A DNA stretch of 64,000 nucleotides from Chloroflexaceae bacterium. GTDB taxonomy: Bacteria; Chloroflexota; Chloroflexia; Chloroflexales; Chloroflexaceae. The translations under genes were made by a program, and so were the position numbers. This document shows positions 1-8,108 of this stretch, piece by piece (within the stretch, counting starts at the first letter, position 1; every line of letters starts with the position of its first letter). The notes under the pieces are model-generated. The model saw only the letters and a list, made by a program, of their open reading frames with translations, searched no databases and was not told where the DNA came from. The stretch is taken from NCBI GenBank assembly GCA_025057155.1, contig JANWYD010000003.1, positions 248,001 through 312,000 on the forward strand. Direction: 5' to 3'.

Positions 1-92
1 CCGCCCTCCTCCCAGCCTCCCCCCGTTGGGGGGAGGCGCCGCACTCCCTCCCCCGGCGGGGGAGGGTTGGGGAGGGGGCGGAGGTGCCGAAA
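1..92. repeat. GC-rich palindromic repeat core, cut by window edge
   Basis: A cluster of inverted C-runs and G-runs (CCTCCCCCCGTTGGGGGGAGG, shortened here to its two arms, then CCCTCCCCCGGCGGGGGAGGG). The same core recurs at about 33.89, 38.65, 45.19, 46.84 and 55.36 kb, where it forms the middle of MITE-like elements. Its left end lies outside the window. No gene is visible in this stretch. Confidence 0.6.
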
Positions 93-111
93 AACTGAGG
101 GGAGATGGCGT

Positions 112-130
112 GGGGAAACCTGGTTTCCCC
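112..130. repeat. 19-bp GGGGAAACC-N-GGTTTCCCC palindrome
   Basis: Perfect palindrome GGGGAAACCTGGTTTCCCC, one of nine copies in the window (others start at 11991, 32326, 37873, 44607, 50479, 50523, 50567 and 50605; the centre base varies). All copies are intergenic. This one lies just past the stop of the ABC solute-binding gene and could act as its transcription end hairpin, although no T-tract follows. Confidence 0.75.
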
Positions 131-157
131 ACCCTGCCGCGGCATTCGGACAGGCGC

Positions 158-1573
158 TTAGCCTTCGACCGCCTTCAGATCCTCAACCACCGGTTTGGCG
201 GCCTCAGTCAACTCCTCGTTCACTTCGCCAAACACCCTGGCCGTATCCTCGGCGTTGACGATGATCCGCTCCAGGCCCTTGCCGATGATCTGGTCGCCGT
301 TACGCACGAAGACGCGCGCAGCGTCCTGGGCGCGGGTTAGCGGCAGTTGATCCACGGCGGTCTTGAAGTTGGGGTTCTTGGCGAAGAAGGCCTGCATCTC
401 GGGCGATTGCTTGGTGCTGATGCGCACCGGCATGTAGCCCGTGTCGCGCGCCCAGATGCCCGCCTGCTCGGGATTGGTGGCGAAGGCGATGTACTTCATC
501 GCAGCGAGCTGCTTTTCAGCGGGCGTCTCGGTGGGGATGGCCAGACCCGCGCCGCCGGTGCAGCAGCCGAAGTAGGTCTCTTTAGGCAGGAAGCCCACGC
601 CAACCTCGAAGGGCGCGTTGCGCGTGATGCCGCTGAGCGCCCCGGTAGAGGCCAGCATCGCGGCTCCGACGCCGCTGATGAAGTCCTTGTTCAGATCCTG
701 CACCAGCGTGGCCCAGCCGAGCTTGTTGGCGGTGTCCTGGTAGAACTGCCCTGCCCGGAGGGTGTTCGGATCGGTCATGGTCATAGTGAAGTCAGGAAGG
801 GAGTACTGGCCGCCGTGCTGCCAGGTGACGCCCTGGAACAGCCAGGCGATGTAGCTGGCCCCGGTAGGGTGCAGGAAAGCGGCGCGAGTCAGTTTGTCGC
901 CCTCTTTGACGACCAGCTTCGGCGCCCACTCGCCGAACTCGGCCCAGGTCTCGGGGGCGCGGTCGGGCAGCCCGGCTTCGGCCCAGAGTTGCTTATTATA
1001 GTAGAACAGCGGCGTCGAGCGGGCGAAGGGGATCCAGTAGTGCTTGTTCTGGCGCACGCCTTCGTTGAGCAGCACCGGCTCGTAGTCGGCGAAATCCAGG
1101 TTAACCTGCTTTGCCAGATCGTCGAGCTGGGTGATAGCCCCCGCCAGGTAGAAGCCGAACCACCAGACATCAGAGAGCAGGATAACGTCAGGGATGGTGC
1201 GGGCCTGCAGGGCCGCCGTAAACTTCTGCGCGGTCTCCTCGTAGCTGCCCTGGAACTGGTACTCGACGCGCACTTCGTTCTGCGACTCGTTGAAACGCTT
1301 GACCATGGCCTGCTCGGCCTCGCCAAGCACGCCGCTGAATGACCCCCAGTAGGTGATATTAACGGTCGAGCCGGTCTGGCTGACGACAGTCGGAGCCGCG
1401 GTGGTTGGGGCTGGCGCGGTCGTCGGCGCGGGGGCGGTGGTCGGGGCGGGGGCCGCGGGGGCCGTCGTCGGCGCGGCAGGCGCCTGGGCGCCGCAGGCCG
1501 CCAGAGCCGTGGCGCCGCCGCCGGCAATCAGCATCCGCAGCATCTGGCGACGAGACAGCTTGCGCTGCTCCAT
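158..1573 (-). CDS. ABC transporter substrate-binding lipoprotein, sugar type
   Basis: Family 1 extracellular solute-binding protein that would catch an extracellular solute (probably a sugar or sugar derivative) and deliver it to the two permeases encoded upstream. The ATG at 1573 is chosen because AAAGGAG lies just before it; the longer reading from 1618 lacks a ribosome site. Residues 7-12 (SRRQML) look Tat-like, a hydrophobic stretch follows, and a lipobox ALAAC places the lipidated Cys at residue 27. A linker rich in Ala, Pro and Thr with repeated APTTAP units runs to about residue 65, and the rest (471 aa total, normal size) is the binding fold. No ATPase gene is nearby, so a shared ATPase encoded elsewhere is inferred. 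The substrate cannot be told from sequence. Confidence 0.9.
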   Translation of the reverse strand: MEQRKLSRRQMLRMLIAGGGATALAACGAQAPAAPTTAPAAPAPTTAPAPTTAPAPTTAAPTVVSQTGSTVNITYWGSFSGVLGEAEQAMVKRFNESQNEVRVEYQFQGSYEETAQKFTAALQARTIPDVILLSDVWWFGFYLAGAITQLDDLAKQVNLDFADYEPVLLNEGVRQNKHYWIPFARSTPLFYYNKQLWAEAGLPDRAPETWAEFGEWAPKLVVKEGDKLTRAAFLHPTGASYIAWLFQGVTWQHGGQYSLPDFTMTMTDPNTLRAGQFYQDTANKLGWATLVQDLNKDFISGVGAAMLASTGALSGITRNAPFEVGVGFLPKETYFGCCTGGAGLAIPTETPAEKQLAAMKYIAFATNPEQAGIWARDTGYMPVRISTKQSPEMQAFFAKNPNFKTAVDQLPLTRAQDAARVFVRNGDQIIGKGLERIIVNAEDTARVFGEVNEELTEAAKPVVEDLKAVEG

Positions 1574-1689
1574 GCGAGGATCTCCTTTCTCCATACTCGC
1601 GAGCATCTGTATGCACACGGGGGTCCCTCAGCCCCCGGAGGTGCCGTTCAAGACCCTTTCCGACCAGGCGGGGTCAGCACTCAGGAGGG

Positions 1690-1712
1690 TGCGCAACCCT
1701 CCGGGTTGCGCA
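1690..1712. repeat. GCGCAACCC hairpin
   Basis: Perfect 10-bp stem TGCGCAACCC, loop TCC, then GGGTTGCGCA. Similar hairpins occur at 9843-9859, 35541-35563 and about 50658-50680, with a decayed copy near 48726. It sits between the MalG-like permease and the binding protein, so it may tune expression within the operon. Confidence 0.6.
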
Positions 1713-1754
1713 TGCGATTCGATTGCCAGGTCTCATCCGGATGCCATATACGAC

Positions 1755-1787
1755 AATCGAAAATCCAAAATCTGCAATCCAAAATCG
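1755..1787. repeat. AATCCAAAATCC-type short repeat
   Basis: Run of AAAATCCAAAATC units ending 2 bp before the permease stop codon. The same sequence (or its complement GGATTTTGGATT) occurs at about 24276, 32245, 37729, 48635 and 55635, each time within about 70 bp of a gene end or start. A preceding CGCCATATAC-like stretch is shared with the 55.6 kb copy. Confidence 0.6.
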
Positions 1788-1789
1788 CA

Positions 1790-2680
1790 TTATCCCTTCA
1801 CTGCGCCAGCGGCAATGCCTTCCACGATGTAACGCTGGACGAACAGGAAGACGATTATCACCGGGATGATCAAAAACAGCGATCCGGCCATCACCACGCC
1901 CCAGTTGATGGCGCCCTCGCTCTCGCTCAGCCAGTAGATGCCAACCGGCAGGGTGCGCATATTGGCGGTGTTGGTGACGATCAGCGGCCAGAGAAAATCG
2001 TTCCACTTCGCCACTAGCGAGAGCAGGGCCATGGTCACGATGGCCGGCTGGGCCATGGGAATGACGATGCTTACCAGTATGCGGAGGTGCCCCGCGCCGT
2101 CCACCCGCGCGGCCTCGATCACCTCGTAGGGCAGGGCCAGGAAGGCCTGGCGCAGCAGGAAGGTGCCGTAGGCAATGGCCGCGCCGGGAATGATGATGCC
2201 GGCATAGGTGTTGATCCAGCCTAGCCGGGCGATGGTCAGGTAGTTAGGCACGATGGTAATCTCCACCGGCACCATCAACGCCGCCAGGAGCAGCAGAAAG
2301 ACAAGATCCTTGCGCGGAAAACGCAGAAAGGCCAGGGCGTAAGCCGAGGTGACGGCAAAGAACACCTCCAGGCCCATCCCTCCCAGGGTGGTGATGAAGC
2401 TGTTCAGGTAAAAGCGTCCGAAGGGGGCCGCGTTCCACGCCGCGGGGAAGTTCGCAAAGGTCGGTGTCTGCGGAAACCAGGTCGGCGGGCCGTAGATCTC
2501 CTCGGTGGTTTTGAAGGCCGCGATCACCGTCCAGTACACTGGCAGGCCGATCACCAGCACTGCCAGGAGCATGGCCAGGTAACCGACGGCGCGCCAGCGG
2601 CGCCCGCGCCGCCGCGCCGCCGCGCTCTCCACCGGCTGGGTGAGAACCAGTTCGTCGCTCAGGGCCATACGGTCATCCAT
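1790..2680 (-). CDS. ABC transporter permease, MalG/UgpE type
   Basis: Inner-membrane permease of the same importer as its two neighbours. It has about six membrane segments, the first near residues 30-52, and the EAA loop EAARVDGAG that docks the ATPase, about 190 residues in. At 296 aa it has the usual length for carbohydrate-uptake (CUT1) permeases. Its ATG at 2680 overlaps the end of the upstream permease by 8 nt, so the two are translationally coupled. A second ATG at residue 5 is also possible. Gene order permease-permease-binding protein is typical of CUT1 operons, but the cargo remains unknown. Confidence 0.92.
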   Translation of the reverse strand: MDDRMALSDELVLTQPVESAAARRRGRRWRAVGYLAMLLAVLVIGLPVYWTVIAAFKTTEEIYGPPTWFPQTPTFANFPAAWNAAPFGRFYLNSFITTLGGMGLEVFFAVTSAYALAFLRFPRKDLVFLLLLAALMVPVEITIVPNYLTIARLGWINTYAGIIIPGAAIAYGTFLLRQAFLALPYEVIEAARVDGAGHLRILVSIVIPMAQPAIVTMALLSLVAKWNDFLWPLIVTNTANMRTLPVGIYWLSESEGAINWGVVMAGSLFLIIPVIIVFLFVQRYIVEGIAAGAVKG

Positions 2681-3584
2681 AGGATACGCGGCGCTCCAGA
2701 TAGCGCACCTGGATCAGCGTCAGCACGAGCATGATCAGAAACAGCGTCACCGCGACGACGCCGGCCTTGCCCGCATCGTAGGTCACGAAGCCCAGCTCAT
2801 AGAGGTAGAAGACCAGGGTGGTCGTAGCGTTCACCGGCCCGCCCTCGGTCAGCACTTTGATGATGTCGAAGGCCTGAAAGGTCGCCAGCACACTGGTGAC
2901 CGAGAGAAAGAAAGCCACCGGCGACAATCCGGGCAGGGTCACGTGACGGAAGCGCGCCCACGGCCCCGCCCCGTCCACCAGGGCCGCGTCGTAGAGTTCG
3001 CGCGGGATGCCCTGCAGGCCCGCCAGGTAGATCACTACCGCGTAGCCCAGATTTTTCCAGACGTAGACGATGATCACTGCCGGCATAGCCCACCGGGTTG
3101 TTCCTAGCCAGTCGGGCGAGTTCAGGCCCATCAGACCCAGGAGCTGGTCAATCAAGCCGTAGCGCGGGTCGAAGATGTAGCTCCACACCACCGCCACCAC
3201 CGCGCCCGACATGACTACCGGCGAGAAGAGAACCGCCCGGGCGCCATTGCGAAAGCGCAGGGGCTGGTTGATCAGCAGCGCCAGAACCAGCCCAAGCGTC
3301 AGCGTCAGACCCACCGACCAGAAGGCGAACACCAGCGTGTTCAGCACGATCTCCCAGAACAACCTGCTGGTGAATACGCTTATATAATTGTCGAACCAGA
3401 CAAAGGGCTTCACCGGGCGCAGGAAGTTCCAGCGCACGAAGCTCAGATAGGCGTTGTAGATCAGCGGCCAGTAGGTGAAAACGGCAAACAGGAACAGGTT
3501 CGGGCCGATCAATAAGACAAACAATATCCATTCGCGCCACCGGCGCGCCGGGGTTGAGTTGCCACGTTGTTCGAGGCTGACCAT
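2673..3584 (-). CDS. ABC transporter permease, MalF/UgpA type
   Basis: First gene of the importer operon and partner of the MalG-like permease. The protein is 303 aa when started at the ATG at 3584 (MVSLEQRG), which puts the first membrane helix at about residues 20-42; the longer reading from 3707 adds a polar stretch not seen in the family. The EAA loop DAALVDGAG is visible about 200 residues in. No strong ribosome site precedes 3584, so the start is only moderately certain. The upstream 240 bp is AT-richer than the rest and presumably holds the operon promoter, but no clean -35/-10 pair with correct spacing was found. Confidence 0.9.
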   Translation of the reverse strand: MVSLEQRGNSTPARRWREWILFVLLIGPNLFLFAVFTYWPLIYNAYLSFVRWNFLRPVKPFVWFDNYISVFTSRLFWEIVLNTLVFAFWSVGLTLTLGLVLALLINQPLRFRNGARAVLFSPVVMSGAVVAVVWSYIFDPRYGLIDQLLGLMGLNSPDWLGTTRWAMPAVIIVYVWKNLGYAVVIYLAGLQGIPRELYDAALVDGAGPWARFRHVTLPGLSPVAFFLSVTSVLATFQAFDIIKVLTEGGPVNATTTLVFYLYELGFVTYDAGKAGVVAVTLFLIMLVLTLIQVRYLERRVSYG

Positions 3585-3826
3585 GGTAGATTCTGGATTG
3601 CTGTCAGGCGAGGGGTGTCCAGACGTGGTTTGCGTCGAGCCGATGCATGAACGGCACATCTGGACATGCGCACGCGCGGGACGGGATTCAACGCCCCCTT
3701 CGCGCACACCGCGGCGCCCGACCGGTTGCCTTTCTAAACCCGCTCGGACATATTAGCCCTGTCCTGTTAATCAATGTTGAAGTGAGCATTAATCAAAAAT
3801 CAAATAATGGTTAAAGAACGCTCCAG

Positions 3827-4417
3827 ATGCTGGTTTTCAGCCCCTGCCAAGCCACCCCGCTGGCCTTTCCACTCGCCCGGGGGCTGGTCCCGCGCCAGAA
3901 GATATGTGCTATGGTGGAGAGCCTGGCACTCTTCGGGCTGCCGATCTCGGAGCCGTTGACCGAGACTATCGAGGGGAAGGATTATACGGTACAATGGTTC
4001 GAGCGGGCGCGCTTCGAGCTTCACCCGGCGAACCGTCCGCCATTCAACGTTCTGGCTGGTCGCCTGGGGGCCGAAGTGCTCGCCTATCAGGGCGCCGCCG
4101 ACCCGCTACGGGGCGCAGCCTGGCGCCTGGCAAGCTTTGGCCTGTTCGAGGCCCCCGAAGCCGTGTGCCCCGAACGCCCGGCGACCCTGAGCTTCGAGGC
4201 CAGGCGGGTGAGCGGCTTCAGCGGCTGTAACAACCTTAGCGGCTCTTACCGGGCCACTGCCGAGACGCTTACCTTCGGCCCGCCGACCTCGACGCCGGCC
4301 GCGTGCACCGATGAGGCCCTTACCCGGCAGGAGCGCGAGATCCTCAATCGGGGTTATGAGGTTATCACCCGCGGTCGCCCGACCACGGTGGAGGTGATTG
4401 TGCAGCCAGTATCATAG
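3827..4417 (+). CDS. META-domain protein with Chloroflexi ERARFE module
   Basis: The N-terminal part (about residues 30-85) matches a module common in Chloroflexi secreted proteins: a FGLPIS motif, then YTVQWFERARFELHP, then LAGRLG. The C-terminal part (about 95-180) is a META/HslJ-like domain with W-R-L, GCNNLSGSY and a TPAACTDEAL stretch. META domains are found in envelope proteins of unclear function. Unlike its relatives, this copy has no signal peptide and starts in the middle of the first module, so the 5' end may be lost or an upstream non-standard start exists. It is divergent from the ABC operon and separated from the next gene by 29 bp. Confidence 0.7.
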   Translation: MLVFSPCQATPLAFPLARGLVPRQKICAMVESLALFGLPISEPLTETIEGKDYTVQWFERARFELHPANRPPFNVLAGRLGAEVLAYQGAADPLRGAAWRLASFGLFEAPEAVCPERPATLSFEARRVSGFSGCNNLSGSYRATAETLTFGPPTSTPAACTDEALTRQEREILNRGYEVITRGRPTTVEVIVQPVS

Positions 4418-4446
4418 GTTTCGCCTTCAACCATGAAAGTCTAAAC

Positions 4447-4857
4447 ATGCAGAAAACCTCCCGTCCCTCGGCCCCGTCGCTGCCAATGCTTGTCTTCCAG
4501 ATTATCGGCGCGATCATTGCCGGAGTCCTCTCTGGAGTATTGCTGGCATACCTGGCAAGCGCCTTGCTGCTGGCCCTGGGACTGGGCCAGCAACTGGGCA
4601 TGGGCCTGCTAACGGTGCAGGTCTTCCTGGCGATCATCGGCTTCGGGGCCGGGGCGGGTCTGGGCGCGGCCCTGGCGGGGCGCCGTACCGGCCAGACGGG
4701 AAGCCTGTGGCTGGCAATGCTCGCCGGCGCCTCTACCGGTGCGCTGGTCGTGCTGGGAATGCGCCTGCCGCGCATTGGCGGTCTGGGCGCGCTGCTATGG
4801 GTCGGGCTGAGCCTCACCCTCGCGGCGGCCATCGGCGCCTATTATCTGCGGCGGTAG
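4447..4857 (+). CDS. Small four-helix membrane protein, unknown function
   Basis: A 136-aa protein not assigned to a family. Four hydrophobic segments rich in Gly, Ala and Leu are visible (about residues 14-38, 40-62, 75-100 and 108-130), separated by short polar turns such as AGRRTGQTG, and it ends in Arg-Arg. No catalytic motif is seen. It starts 29 bp after the META-domain gene on the same strand and may be co-transcribed with it. Confidence 0.6.
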   Translation: MQKTSRPSAPSLPMLVFQIIGAIIAGVLSGVLLAYLASALLLALGLGQQLGMGLLTVQVFLAIIGFGAGAGLGAALAGRRTGQTGSLWLAMLAGASTGALVVLGMRLPRIGGLGALLWVGLSLTLAAAIGAYYLRR

Positions 4858-5029
4858 CCGCAGGGCGAAGGGCAACCTGGTTTCGCCATCCCTTTGCAAC
4901 CAGCGGCAGGGCGCTGTTACTCACCCTCTCTCGAACCCTCTCCCTCTCCACTCCTACAGCGGAGAGAAAGAGGGCAGGGGGGACGGGTGAGGAACATACC
5001 TTATATTTTCCAAAGAAAGGATCTCTGCC

Positions 5030-6094
5030 ATGTTCGCGCCGAAACCCAGTGGGCCGATCCGGGTCGCCATTGCCTGCCAGGGGGGTGGAAGCCACACCGC
5101 CTTCACCGCCGGGGTTCTCAAGCCGCTGCTACGCGCCGAGGAGGCCGGAAGGTATAAGATCGTTGGTTTGAGCGGCACCTCCGGCGGGGCGATCTGCGCC
5201 GCCCTGGCCTGGTACGGCCTGATGAAGCAAGCCCGCGGTGAATGGGATCGCGATCAGGTGATCGCCGTCCTTGACAGCTTCTGGCGCGACAACATGGCCC
5301 AATCTCTCTGGGAGCAAATCTGGAACGCCTGGACTGTGAGCCTGGTGCGGTTACATGCTTCGGGCAAACTGCCTGAACTGAAGACCAGCCCCTACCGGCC
5401 CGAGGTGGTCGTTGCCACCGAGCTGGCCAGACGCCTGGCCCCACGCCAGGAGTTCTTCGACCTGCGCCTGCTGCTCGAAAAGCACCTCAAGCTCGATGAG
5501 ATCCCCCAGCCGGTGATCGAACCGCGCCTGCTGATCGGCGCCGTGGCGGTGCTCTCCGGGCGCTTCAAGGCCTTCGACTCGATGGCCGCCGAAATCTCAA
5601 TTGACTCGATCCTCGCCTCCACCACCCTGCCGACGCTGTTCCAGGGCGTCCGCATTGGCGATGAGGTGTATTGGGACGGGCTGTTTTCGCAGAATCCACC
5701 CATCCGCGAGTTCCTGAGCAAGGTTGATGTGAGTCTCAAGCCCGATGAGATCTGGATCATTCGCATTAACCGCCAGGAGATCAGCGAGGAACCCACCAGT
5801 GTGGAGGAGATCGAGGATCGCCGTAATGCTCTGGCTGGCAATATCTCTCTAAACCACGAGATTGACGTCATTAACAAGATCAATGCCTGGCTTGCCGATA
5901 GCCTGATACGCAGCAAACTCTCCGGGCTGAAGCCGGTGGCCATTCACTCGATCTGGATGAGCGACGCGCTGAGGGAGAAACTCACCTTCGTCTCGAAACT
6001 GAACCGCGACCCCGGGTTTCTCACCGAGTTGATGAACGATGGCGAGATGCAGGGCGAGGCGTTCCTGGTGCATCGCGAAGCTGCGGGGTGGTAG
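5030..6094 (+). CDS. Patatin-like phospholipase
   Basis: Serine acyl-hydrolase of the patatin family, expected to cleave membrane or storage lipids. The oxyanion loop GGGSHTAFTAG lies at residues 18-28, the nucleophile elbow G-T-S-G-G at 49-53 (Ser51), and the catalytic Asp in YWDGLF near residue 216, so the Ser-Asp dyad is complete. At 354 aa the length is normal for bacterial patatins. There is no signal peptide, so it acts in the cytoplasm or at the inner face of the membrane. AAAGGA lies 10 nt upstream of the ATG. An octamer tandem repeat begins six bases after its stop codon. Confidence 0.88.
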   Translation: MFAPKPSGPIRVAIACQGGGSHTAFTAGVLKPLLRAEEAGRYKIVGLSGTSGGAICAALAWYGLMKQARGEWDRDQVIAVLDSFWRDNMAQSLWEQIWNAWTVSLVRLHASGKLPELKTSPYRPEVVVATELARRLAPRQEFFDLRLLLEKHLKLDEIPQPVIEPRLLIGAVAVLSGRFKAFDSMAAEISIDSILASTTLPTLFQGVRIGDEVYWDGLFSQNPPIREFLSKVDVSLKPDEIWIIRINRQEISEEPTSVEEIEDRRNALAGNISLNHEIDVINKINAWLADSLIRSKLSGLKPVAIHSIWMSDALREKLTFVSKLNRDPGFLTELMNDGEMQGEAFLVHREAAGW

Positions 6095-6099
6095 GGGAT

Positions 6100-6171
6100 G
6101 GAGGTGTGGAGGTGTGGAGGTGTGGAGGTGTGGAGGTGTGGAGGTGTGGAGGTGTGGAGGTGTGGAGGTGT
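6100..6171. repeat. Octamer tandem repeat, 9 x GGAGGTGT
   Basis: Nine uninterrupted copies of GGAGGTGT directly downstream of the patatin stop codon. The strand composition is strongly biased (only G, A and T on the plus strand). Such a tract is likely to change length by slippage; no reading frame uses it. Confidence 0.9.
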
Positions 6172-6238
6172 AGCCCTGAACAGACTCCGGGTCTCTCTGC
6201 GTCCTCTGCGGTAAAACAAGCAAGGTGCGCAGACGTGC

Positions 6239-7279
6239 TCAGCCCGACCGCTCCGGCTCGGGCCGTTCGCCATAGATCGCGTGCAGACCACGGGCGGTCT
6301 GGGCGAACAACTCGATCAGCTCCGGCGGCTCCAGCACGACGCAGCCGTCCCCGTAGCGCAGGAGGATCTGCCGCGTCTGCCAGAGGTTGGTGACCGTGGC
6401 GGTAACGGTGGCGCTGCCATCGGGATGGTAAGTGATGCTGGTATCGGGGAAATAACTGGCGACATCGCGGCGGCGGGCGATCTGTGGCGCCAGCGTGTAA
6501 CGAACGTGGTAGCGCGGGGCAGGGATGCGCTCCGGCGGCAGCACGGCGGGCAGGATCTCCACCGTCCCCGGCACGATCCGGTCCAGGCGGTAGTCAATGG
6601 CGGCGTGGATCGTTTCACCGCCGCGGGGGGTCACTTCAAGCAGGGTGGCGTCCAGGTAGCCGTGGCCTTCGGGGCGAAAAACGACGCCGTATGGCGCAAC
6701 GCGGTGGCGGCGCGGCGTATCGAGGTCAAAGGTGCTCAGGTAGTCGAAGGCCAGTTCGCGGCGCTGCTCACAGGCGCGCTTGACGAGTTCGAGCACCCGC
6801 GGGTCAATCGGCCGCGCGCCCGTGTTCAAGGGCAGGCGCAGGGCCGGGCGCTGGCGGCGCAACTGCGCCTGGCGCGCTGGCGGGAGCAGCAGTTGCACCC
6901 GTTCCAGCAGCGCCCGCACGTGAACGTGTTCAGGTAAGCCGCTGCCAGGGGGAAAACTGGCGTCGAGGAAGGCCAGGGCCTCCATGCAGGCGTCGGGCAG
7001 GTCGAGCAGGGCCAGTTCACCCAGATCGTGGAGCACGTACTGGCGCATCCGGCGGTCGTAGCGGATCTGGCAGCCATACTCCCCCTTCAACGCGTCGAAG
7101 TCGTGCTTGAGCGCTGCCGCCGCCGCTGCCGGGTAGCCCTGTTCGCCCAGCTCTTCGTTGATGCGCGCCACCAGTTCGGCGCTGCTGGCAGGGCCGCGCA
7201 GAAGCGTGCGCACCAGCAGCAAGCGCCGCCGGAAGGTCAGCCAGGAACTGCGCTTGGTGCCGCCAGTGGGGTGATTCAT
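6239..7279 (-). CDS. WYL-domain transcriptional regulator
   Basis: A 346-aa regulator. The N-terminal third (residues 10-80) fits a winged helix domain (LLRGPASSAELVARINEEL, then a DFDALK segment); the central part (about 155-230) fits a WYL ligand-sensing domain (AFDYLST, RVAPYGVVFRPEGHGYLDA), followed by a C-terminal extension with LLRYGDGCVVLEPPEL. WYL proteins often sense nucleic-acid ligands and control defence or repair genes. Its ATG overlaps the stop of the small upstream gene (ATGA at 7276-7279), so the pair is translated together. It is unrelated in position to the second WYL regulator at the CRISPR locus. Target genes are unknown. Confidence 0.82.
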   Translation of the reverse strand: MNHPTGGTKRSSWLTFRRRLLLVRTLLRGPASSAELVARINEELGEQGYPAAAAAALKHDFDALKGEYGCQIRYDRRMRQYVLHDLGELALLDLPDACMEALAFLDASFPPGSGLPEHVHVRALLERVQLLLPPARQAQLRRQRPALRLPLNTGARPIDPRVLELVKRACEQRRELAFDYLSTFDLDTPRRHRVAPYGVVFRPEGHGYLDATLLEVTPRGGETIHAAIDYRLDRIVPGTVEILPAVLPPERIPAPRYHVRYTLAPQIARRRDVASYFPDTSITYHPDGSATVTATVTNLWQTRQILLRYGDGCVVLEPPELIELFAQTARGLHAIYGERPEPERSG

Positions 7280-7512
7280 GGCCCTCGGTTGAGATCATCG
7301 CGTCGCAGACGGGTATAAGCTCCCCAAAGTATAGCATACGCCTCGAACGAACTACGCGCCAGACCGAGCGCGGGGGCCGCGCTGATGATCAGCCGTTCCA
7401 GCGCGGGCGCGTCAAGCTCCCAGCCGTAGCGCTGATTGGCCTCCTGGGCCAGGGGCAGCCAGCCCTCCAGCAACCGCTGGCGCTGTGCCACATCCTCGAT
7501 AGGCTTGCTCAC
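7276..7512 (-). CDS. Small protein coupled to WYL regulator, unknown function
   Basis: Starts at GTG 7512, chosen because GGAGAGAAC precedes it and because upstream sequence in the same frame looks non-coding. The 78-aa product (VSKPIEDVAQRQR...) is acidic and mostly helical, with LEGWLPLAQEANQRYGWEL and a C-terminal YAILWGAYTRLRRDD stretch. It matches no family I recognise. Because it overlaps the WYL gene by 4 nt and is read first, it may modulate the regulator. Confidence 0.55.
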   Translation of the reverse strand: MSKPIEDVAQRQRLLEGWLPLAQEANQRYGWELDAPALERLIISAAPALGLARSSFEAYAILWGAYTRLRRDDLNRGP

Positions 7513-7707
7513 AAATGTTCTCTCCGTCAGGACAAGGTTTCCTTGCGGGGAGAGTTTGCCTTCCCCGCGTCCTCCCATCGTCTCCGGGCAAGCAACGCTA
7601 AAACGCTCCTCCGGCGCACGTCGCAAGGGCCTTACGGTTCACGGACTTCCACCCAATCTTTCACTGTCCCCCGCTGTAAAGGACCAGGGCTCCTCATCCC
7701 GGCGAGT

Positions 7708-7872
7708 TTAAGGGCGGACAGAACACCCGAATGAACACCGTCGCTACCGCATTAGGACGGCCCCGAGCGCAGTTCTGGCCGCCTCTCTCCCGCACGCGGG
7801 AGAGGGGCAGGGGGTGAGGGTGAAACGGCGCATCCCAATGAATCACACCTGATTCGTTCTGTCCGCCCTAAG
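7708..7872. mobile_element. MITE-like element with AGGGCGGACAGAAC ends
   Basis: Inverted termini AGGGCGGACAGAAC (711-724) and its complement (7856-7869) enclose about 165 bp without a gene. The centre has a CTCTCCCGC/GCGGGAGAG hairpin and a GCATCCCAATG stretch also found in the TCTCAGGTG elements. Direct repeats CCCGGCGAG (7698-7706) and CCCGGTGAG (7874-7882) flank it, matching 8 of 9. The gap between the small gene at 7512 and the ligase end at 8109 contains nothing else recognisable. Confidence 0.6.
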
Positions 7873-8108
7873 CCCCGGTGAGGGGAGGGTGGGAGGGGGG
7901 GCCGATCCGCATAAAACTGAGACATGAACCTGACCCTTCCGGAACCATGTCTTTCCACCAGTGTACACCCAGGGCGGGGCGCAAATGCGCCTGGGAAAAT
8001 GGAGACCAGATTCCCCTACAACAGTTCTCGCATACCTCGAACCGAGGCTTGCCGATCACCAGTGACCGCCGGGACGGAATGGCCACGTCGCGCCTTCGCG
8101 CCTTTGCG

